Shown: piece after piece, positions 61,370 through 64,000 of the stretch | Layout of the letters: the number at the start of each line of letters is the position of its first letter | Position numbering within the stretch: the first letter of the stretch is position 1 | Assembly: GCF_019049245.1 (NCBI RefSeq) | Contig: NZ_JAGMUK010000183.1 | Span: 124,001-188,000, forward strand | Reading direction: 5' to 3' | Length of the DNA: 64,000 bases | Origin: Streptomyces sp. AC555_RSS877 | GTDB lineage: Bacteria > Actinomycetota > Actinomycetes > Streptomycetales > Streptomycetaceae | The notes under the pieces: generated by a model | Told to the model about the DNA's origin: nothing | The model's database searches: none | The model's input: only the letters and a program-made list of their open reading frames with translations | Program-made: the position numbers and the translations under genes

Positions 61370-61672
61370 TCAGACGATCGGGTCGTGGACGGTGACGAGC
61401 TTGGTGCCGTCCGGGAAGGTCGCCTCGACCTGGACGTCGTGGATCATCTCGGGGATGCCCTCCATGACGTCGTCGCGGGTGAGCAGCTTGCGCCCGGAGG
61501 ACATCAGCTCGGCGACCGTACGGCCGTCACGCGCACCCTCGAGGATGTGCGACGTGATGAGCGCGACCGCCTCGGGGTGGTTGAGCTTCAGCCCGCGGGC
61601 CCGGCGCTTCTCGGCCACGTCGGCCGCCACGTGGATCAGCAGCCTCTCTTGCTCGTGCGGGGTCAGTTGCAC
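61370..61672 (-). CDS. ureA: Urease subunit gamma UreA
   Basis: The 100-residue gamma subunit, with VQLTPHEQERLLIHVAADVA at its start. I chose GTG 61672 because homologues begin at QLTPHEQ and GAGGTG lies 6 bp before; GTG 61684 would add four residues. It is the first gene of the operon, 102 bp after a candidate GlnR box. Confidence 0.96.
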   Translation of the reverse strand: MQLTPHEQERLLIHVAADVAEKRRARGLKLNHPEAVALITSHILEGARDGRTVAELMSSGRKLLTRDDVMEGIPEMIHDVQVEATFPDGTKLVTVHDPIV

Positions 61673-61757
61673 GTCCCACCTCACAGTCCTCGCTCCGGAC
61701 CGTGCGGGGTCCGGCTGCCGCGGCCCCGGGGCAAAGTCCCTGGTGGCGTCGATCGGC

Positions 61758-61790
61758 AGGCTAGTTGGACCGGGTTTCAGGCAAGTTAAC
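61758..61790 (-). promoter_or_regulatory. Candidate GlnR box and promoter upstream of ureA
   Basis: On the minus strand TTAAC-TTGCCT-GAAAC (61789-61774) fits the Streptomyces GlnR consensus gTnAc-n6-GaAAc with one mismatch. It overlaps a possible promoter: TTGCCT (61784-61779) and TAGCCT (61763-61758), 15 bp apart. GlnR control of urease by nitrogen supply is known in Streptomyces, so this site fits. Confidence 0.6.
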
Positions 61791-61805
61791 CGAGCTGTGA
61801 TCCAT

Positions 61806-62435
61806 TCAGGCCTCGTCCCGCGGGGCCGACATGCTCATCAACGCGCGTAGTCCGTTCTGGAGGACCTCGACCGGGGCCGGCCCCAGCAGCGGCTGCTGCG
61901 CGACGAACCCCTGGACGGCCGCGATCATGGTGCGCGCGACATGCTCCGGGGGCAGGTCCGCCCGCATCATCCCGGCCGCCTGGTACGCCTCGACGACCCG
62001 CACCCAGGCCTCGGCCACCGCGGCGTACCCGTCCCGCAGGGTGATCGCCAGCTCCGGGCTGCGCAGAGTCTCCGCCCACACCTGGACGATCAGTCGCGGG
62101 AAGGCCGGCTCCCCGTCGACGGTCAACGACGCCCGCGCGGCCAGCGTCCGGCTCAGGACCGATCCGACCAGGAGGTCCGGCGGCTGCGGCGGGCTCTGCT
62201 TCGCGGCCTCCTCGAAAGCCTCACGGACCTCTCCGAGCACTTCGCCGACGATCGCGGCGATCAGGTCCTCCTTGCCGGCGAAGTAGCGGTACACCGCTCC
62301 GGCCGAGAGGTCGGCCTCCTTGAGCACGTCCTGCATGGACGTGGCGTGGAAGCCGTTGCGGGCGAAGCAGAGCGCGGCGCCGTCGAGGATCTGGCGGCGG
62401 CGGGCGTCGAGGTGTGCCTGGGATACGCGGGCCAT
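61806..62435 (-). CDS. TetR-family repressor
   Basis: A 209-residue regulator. HTH near residue 30 (SMQDVLKEADLSAGAVYRYF). The ligand domain includes PRLIVQVWAETLRSPELAIT. ATG 62435 is used; its ribosome site is weak. It is divergent from the membrane protein gene, with two 16-bp repeats between them that are likely operators. Confidence 0.93.
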   Translation of the reverse strand: MARVSQAHLDARRRQILDGAALCFARNGFHATSMQDVLKEADLSAGAVYRYFAGKEDLIAAIVGEVLGEVREAFEEAAKQSPPQPPDLLVGSVLSRTLAARASLTVDGEPAFPRLIVQVWAETLRSPELAITLRDGYAAVAEAWVRVVEAYQAAGMMRADLPPEHVARTMIAAVQGFVAQQPLLGPAPVEVLQNGLRALMSMSAPRDEA

Positions 62436-62449
62436 GGCCCCAACGTAGA

Positions 62450-62524
62450 ACGAACATTCCTTCTTGACAAGGTCGCGACCTCGGCGAGACCGTGGGGGCA
62501 CAGTCAAAACGAACGATCCTTCTT
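62450..62524. promoter_or_regulatory. Two direct 16-bp repeats between the TetR and membrane protein genes
   Basis: ACGAACATTCCTTCTT (62450-62465) and ACGAACGATCCTTCTT (62509-62524), differing at one or two bases, 59 bp apart. Placed before each divergent gene, they look like TetR operators. A TTGACA hexamer overlaps the first. Confidence 0.7.
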
Positions 62525-62550
62525 TTTACTGTCGCGTCGAAGGAGATTCC

Positions 62551-63564
62551 ATGTCCGCCGCATCCGCCAGCCCTGGCAGGGCTCCCGCGCGCCGCGTGAT
62601 CGCGGTCGTCGTCCTCGTCCCCCTGCTCGCGGCACTCGCCCTGTGGGCCTTCGCCTGGCCCGCGGCCCGCACCGCACCCCGCGACCTGCCGCTCGGGGTC
62701 GCCGGGACGATTGCCGCGACGGCCCAGACGGAGCAGCGACTCGCGCAGCGGGAAGGCGCGTTCGAGATCCACCGCTACGCCGACGAGGCCGCCGCCAGGG
62801 ACGCCATCGAGGACCGGACCGTATACGGCGCCGTCTTGGTCACCGCCCAGGGGACCACACTGCTGACCGCGTCCGCGGCGAGCCCGTTCGTGGCCCAGAT
62901 GCTCCAGCAGACGATGGCGGAGCAGGCCGCCGCCTCGGGCGCGCGGGTCGAGACGGTCGACGTGGTGGCCGCCCCGCAGACGGACCCGCGGGGCTCGGCG
63001 CTGAACGCGAGCGTGCTGCCGCTCGCCCTGGCCGGCATCGCGGCGGGGTCGGCGGTCACCCTGCTGGGACTGCGCGGCTTCCGTGCCGTCGGCGCCCTCG
63101 TCGGCGCCACGGCCCTGATCGGCGTGGTGGCGGCCGCCGTCGCGCACAGCTGGCTCCATGTCGTCACCGGCGACTGGTGGGCGGAGGCGGGGACCTTCAC
63201 CCTGGCGGCGCTGGCCGTGAGCGCGGCGGTGGCCGGTCTGGCCGCCCTGGCGGGTCCTGCCGGCCTCGCGATCGCCGCGAGCGTCGTGATGCTGTTCGGC
63301 AACCCGTTCTCCGGGGCGGCCACCGCGCCGCAGATGCTGCCCGAGCCGGCCGGCACGATCGGCCAGTGGCTGCCGCCGGGCGCGGGGACGAGCCTGCTGC
63401 GCTCGGTGTCGTTCTTCGACGGGGCGGCAGCGACCGGCCCCGTCCTCACGCTGGCCTGGTGGTCCGCGCTGGGCCTGGGCGCCGTACTCCTCGGCGGTGC
63501 GCTCAGGACGCGTGCGCAGCGGGCCGAGTCCGCATCCCGGCCAGAGCCGGTGGCCGTCGGCTGA
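62551..63564 (+). CDS. ABC-2/YhgE-like multi-pass membrane protein
   Basis: A 337-residue protein. One N-terminal helix (VIAVVVLVPLLAALALWAFA), an exterior domain (~45-145) with LTASAASPFVAQML, and about five further helices (ALAGIAAGSAVTLLGLRGFR, ALIGVVAAAVAHSW, LAALAVSAAVAGLAALAGPA). The pattern resembles the YhgE/Pip or DUF3533 class of ABC-2-type membrane proteins. ATG 62551 has AAGGAG. It is divergent from TetR, its probable repressor; an efflux or envelope role is inferred. Confidence 0.85.
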   Translation: MSAASASPGRAPARRVIAVVVLVPLLAALALWAFAWPAARTAPRDLPLGVAGTIAATAQTEQRLAQREGAFEIHRYADEAAARDAIEDRTVYGAVLVTAQGTTLLTASAASPFVAQMLQQTMAEQAAASGARVETVDVVAAPQTDPRGSALNASVLPLALAGIAAGSAVTLLGLRGFRAVGALVGATALIGVVAAAVAHSWLHVVTGDWWAEAGTFTLAALAVSAAVAGLAALAGPAGLAIAASVVMLFGNPFSGAATAPQMLPEPAGTIGQWLPPGAGTSLLRSVSFFDGAAATGPVLTLAWWSALGLGAVLLGGALRTRAQRAESASRPEPVAVG

Positions 63565-63650
63565 CCGCGCCGGCCCGGCCGTGCACCCTCGTCGTGGCGG
63601 ACGGGGGTGTGCGGTCTTGTCGTGTGCCGTGTGGGGCGCCAGGGGAGCCC

Positions 63651-63929
63651 TCAGGAGGCGCCGGGCCCCCGGTGGTGTGCCGCGATGCCGAAGCGCTGCT
63701 GTTCACGGGCAGCGGACGCCACCTCACGGACCGAGGAGACCGCGCTGACCACGTGTTCCTCAGCGGGCTCCTGGAGTTCCTCCAGCCGTTCGAGGTCGGC
63801 GGCGGACACCAGGGCGACGAGGGGTTTGCCGTGCCGTGTCACGACCACCCGCTCACCGCCGTACACCACCCGATTGATCAGGTCGGCGAGTTCAGCTCTG
63901 GCTTGCGTCACCGGAATCTCGTAGGCCAT
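63651..63929 (-). CDS. Phd/YefM-type antitoxin
   Basis: A 92-residue protein. The N-terminal 50 residues (EIPVTQARAELADLINRVVY, RVVVTRHGKPLVALVSAADL) are the Phd/YefM DNA-binding antitoxin fold. The C-terminus (RFGIAAHHRGPGAS) would bind a toxin, but no toxin gene lies downstream in this direction. ATG 63929 has GGAGG upstream. It is probably an orphan antitoxin or autoregulator. Confidence 0.9.
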   Translation of the reverse strand: MAYEIPVTQARAELADLINRVVYGGERVVVTRHGKPLVALVSAADLERLEELQEPAEEHVVSAVSSVREVASAAREQQRFGIAAHHRGPGAS

Positions 63930-63948
63930 ACCTCCATCATAACGTCAC

Positions 63949-63961
63949 GTACATCCTGTAC
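63949..63961. promoter_or_regulatory. Operator-like GTAC-ATCCT-GTAC before the antitoxin gene
   Basis: GTAC-ATCCT-GTAC lies 20-32 bp before the antitoxin start, near a GTTATGAT -10-like element. Antitoxins of this family bind similar sites to repress their own promoter; this is inferred. Confidence 0.5.
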
Positions 63962-63992
63962 ATTTTTTACAGACGCCGAAGGAGGGGCTCTC

Positions 63993-64000
63993 ATGACCCG
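63993..64000 (+). CDS. Start of a gene running off the right edge
   Basis: ATG 63993 with a GAAGGAGGGG ribosome site; only the first two and a half codons are inside the window. The product is unknown. Confidence 0.5.

Overview
The window is a 64 kb piece of a high-GC actinobacterial chromosome, almost certainly a Streptomyces. The evidence is strong G/C bias at third codon positions, frequent GTG/TTG starts, ATGA/GTGA start-stop overlaps, Streptomyces-type families (DUF6153, DUF305, DUF6213, DUF6777, secreted Tap-type tripeptidyl aminopeptidase, MurT/GatD) and interspersed hairpin repeats common in that genus. From 26 kb to 61 kb the order (ATP-dependent DNA ligase, NUDIX, aldehyde dehydrogenase, P450, acyl-CoA dehydrogenase/TetR, deformylase, MurT-GatD, PfkA, CtaG, LytTR/SSS operon, Lrp, DDAH-ornithine aminotransferase, Tap, urease) resembles what I remember of the S. 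coelicolor SCO1200-1236 region; that comparison is from memory and unchecked. No rRNA, tRNA or CRISPR was seen.

Layout. 1-7.5 kb: a purine-nucleoside uptake and breakdown cluster (ABC ATPase, BMP-type binding lipoprotein, DeoD-type phosphorylase, PF07090-like protein, LacI regulator, MtaD-like deaminase, second LacI), with the same 12-bp palindromic operator before both transcription units. 7.7-9.9 kb: His/Met-rich DUF6153 and DUF305 proteins, then a twice-frameshifted DUF4396 gene behind a CsoR-like site. 10-18.6 kb: an orphan LuxR-type regulator with a degenerate receiver, a 1738-residue secreted protein with two GH43 domains, and coupled methyltransferase, methyltransferase-NUDIX and DUF779 genes. 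18.7-21.1 kb: secreted phosphodiester glycosidase, a small membrane protein and a GDPD-like exported enzyme. 21.3-25.2 kb: a three-gene acyl-CoA/quinone oxidoreductase operon and an XRE-cupin regulator. 25.2-31.3 kb: flavin disulfide-type oxidoreductase, DNA ligase, NUDIX, semialdehyde dehydrogenase, DUF6213 protein and a CYP158A2-like P450 without the rppA gene usually beside it.

31.3-42.2 kb: acyl-CoA dehydrogenase/TetR pair, deformylase, MurT-GatD (lipid II amidation), PfkA, CtaG-like protein, DUF6777/PASTA-type lipoprotein, Ser/Thr kinase and a small membrane protein. A 183-bp IS5-type MITE (42216-42398) lies next to a four-gene operon of LytTR regulator, DUF485, SSS symporter and LytS-type kinase. 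46.5-49.2 kb: Lrp regulator with DDAH-family hydrolase and ornithine aminotransferase (arginine catabolism). 49.4-55.2 kb: two SpoIIE-type phosphatases, an acyltransferase and an SDR. 55.3-61.7 kb: Tap protease, then the leftward urease operon ureA-B-C-F-G-D with a candidate GlnR box before ureA. 61.8-64 kb: TetR repressor, divergent membrane protein and a toxin-less Phd/YefM antitoxin.

The main themes are nitrogen and nucleoside scavenging, carbon-polymer and acyl-CoA use, and cell-envelope functions. The best candidates for less described biology are the operator-linked nucleoside regulon, the metal-associated DUF6153/DUF305/DUF4396 group, the transporter-plus-two-component operon, the DDAH-aminotransferase pair and the P450 without rppA.
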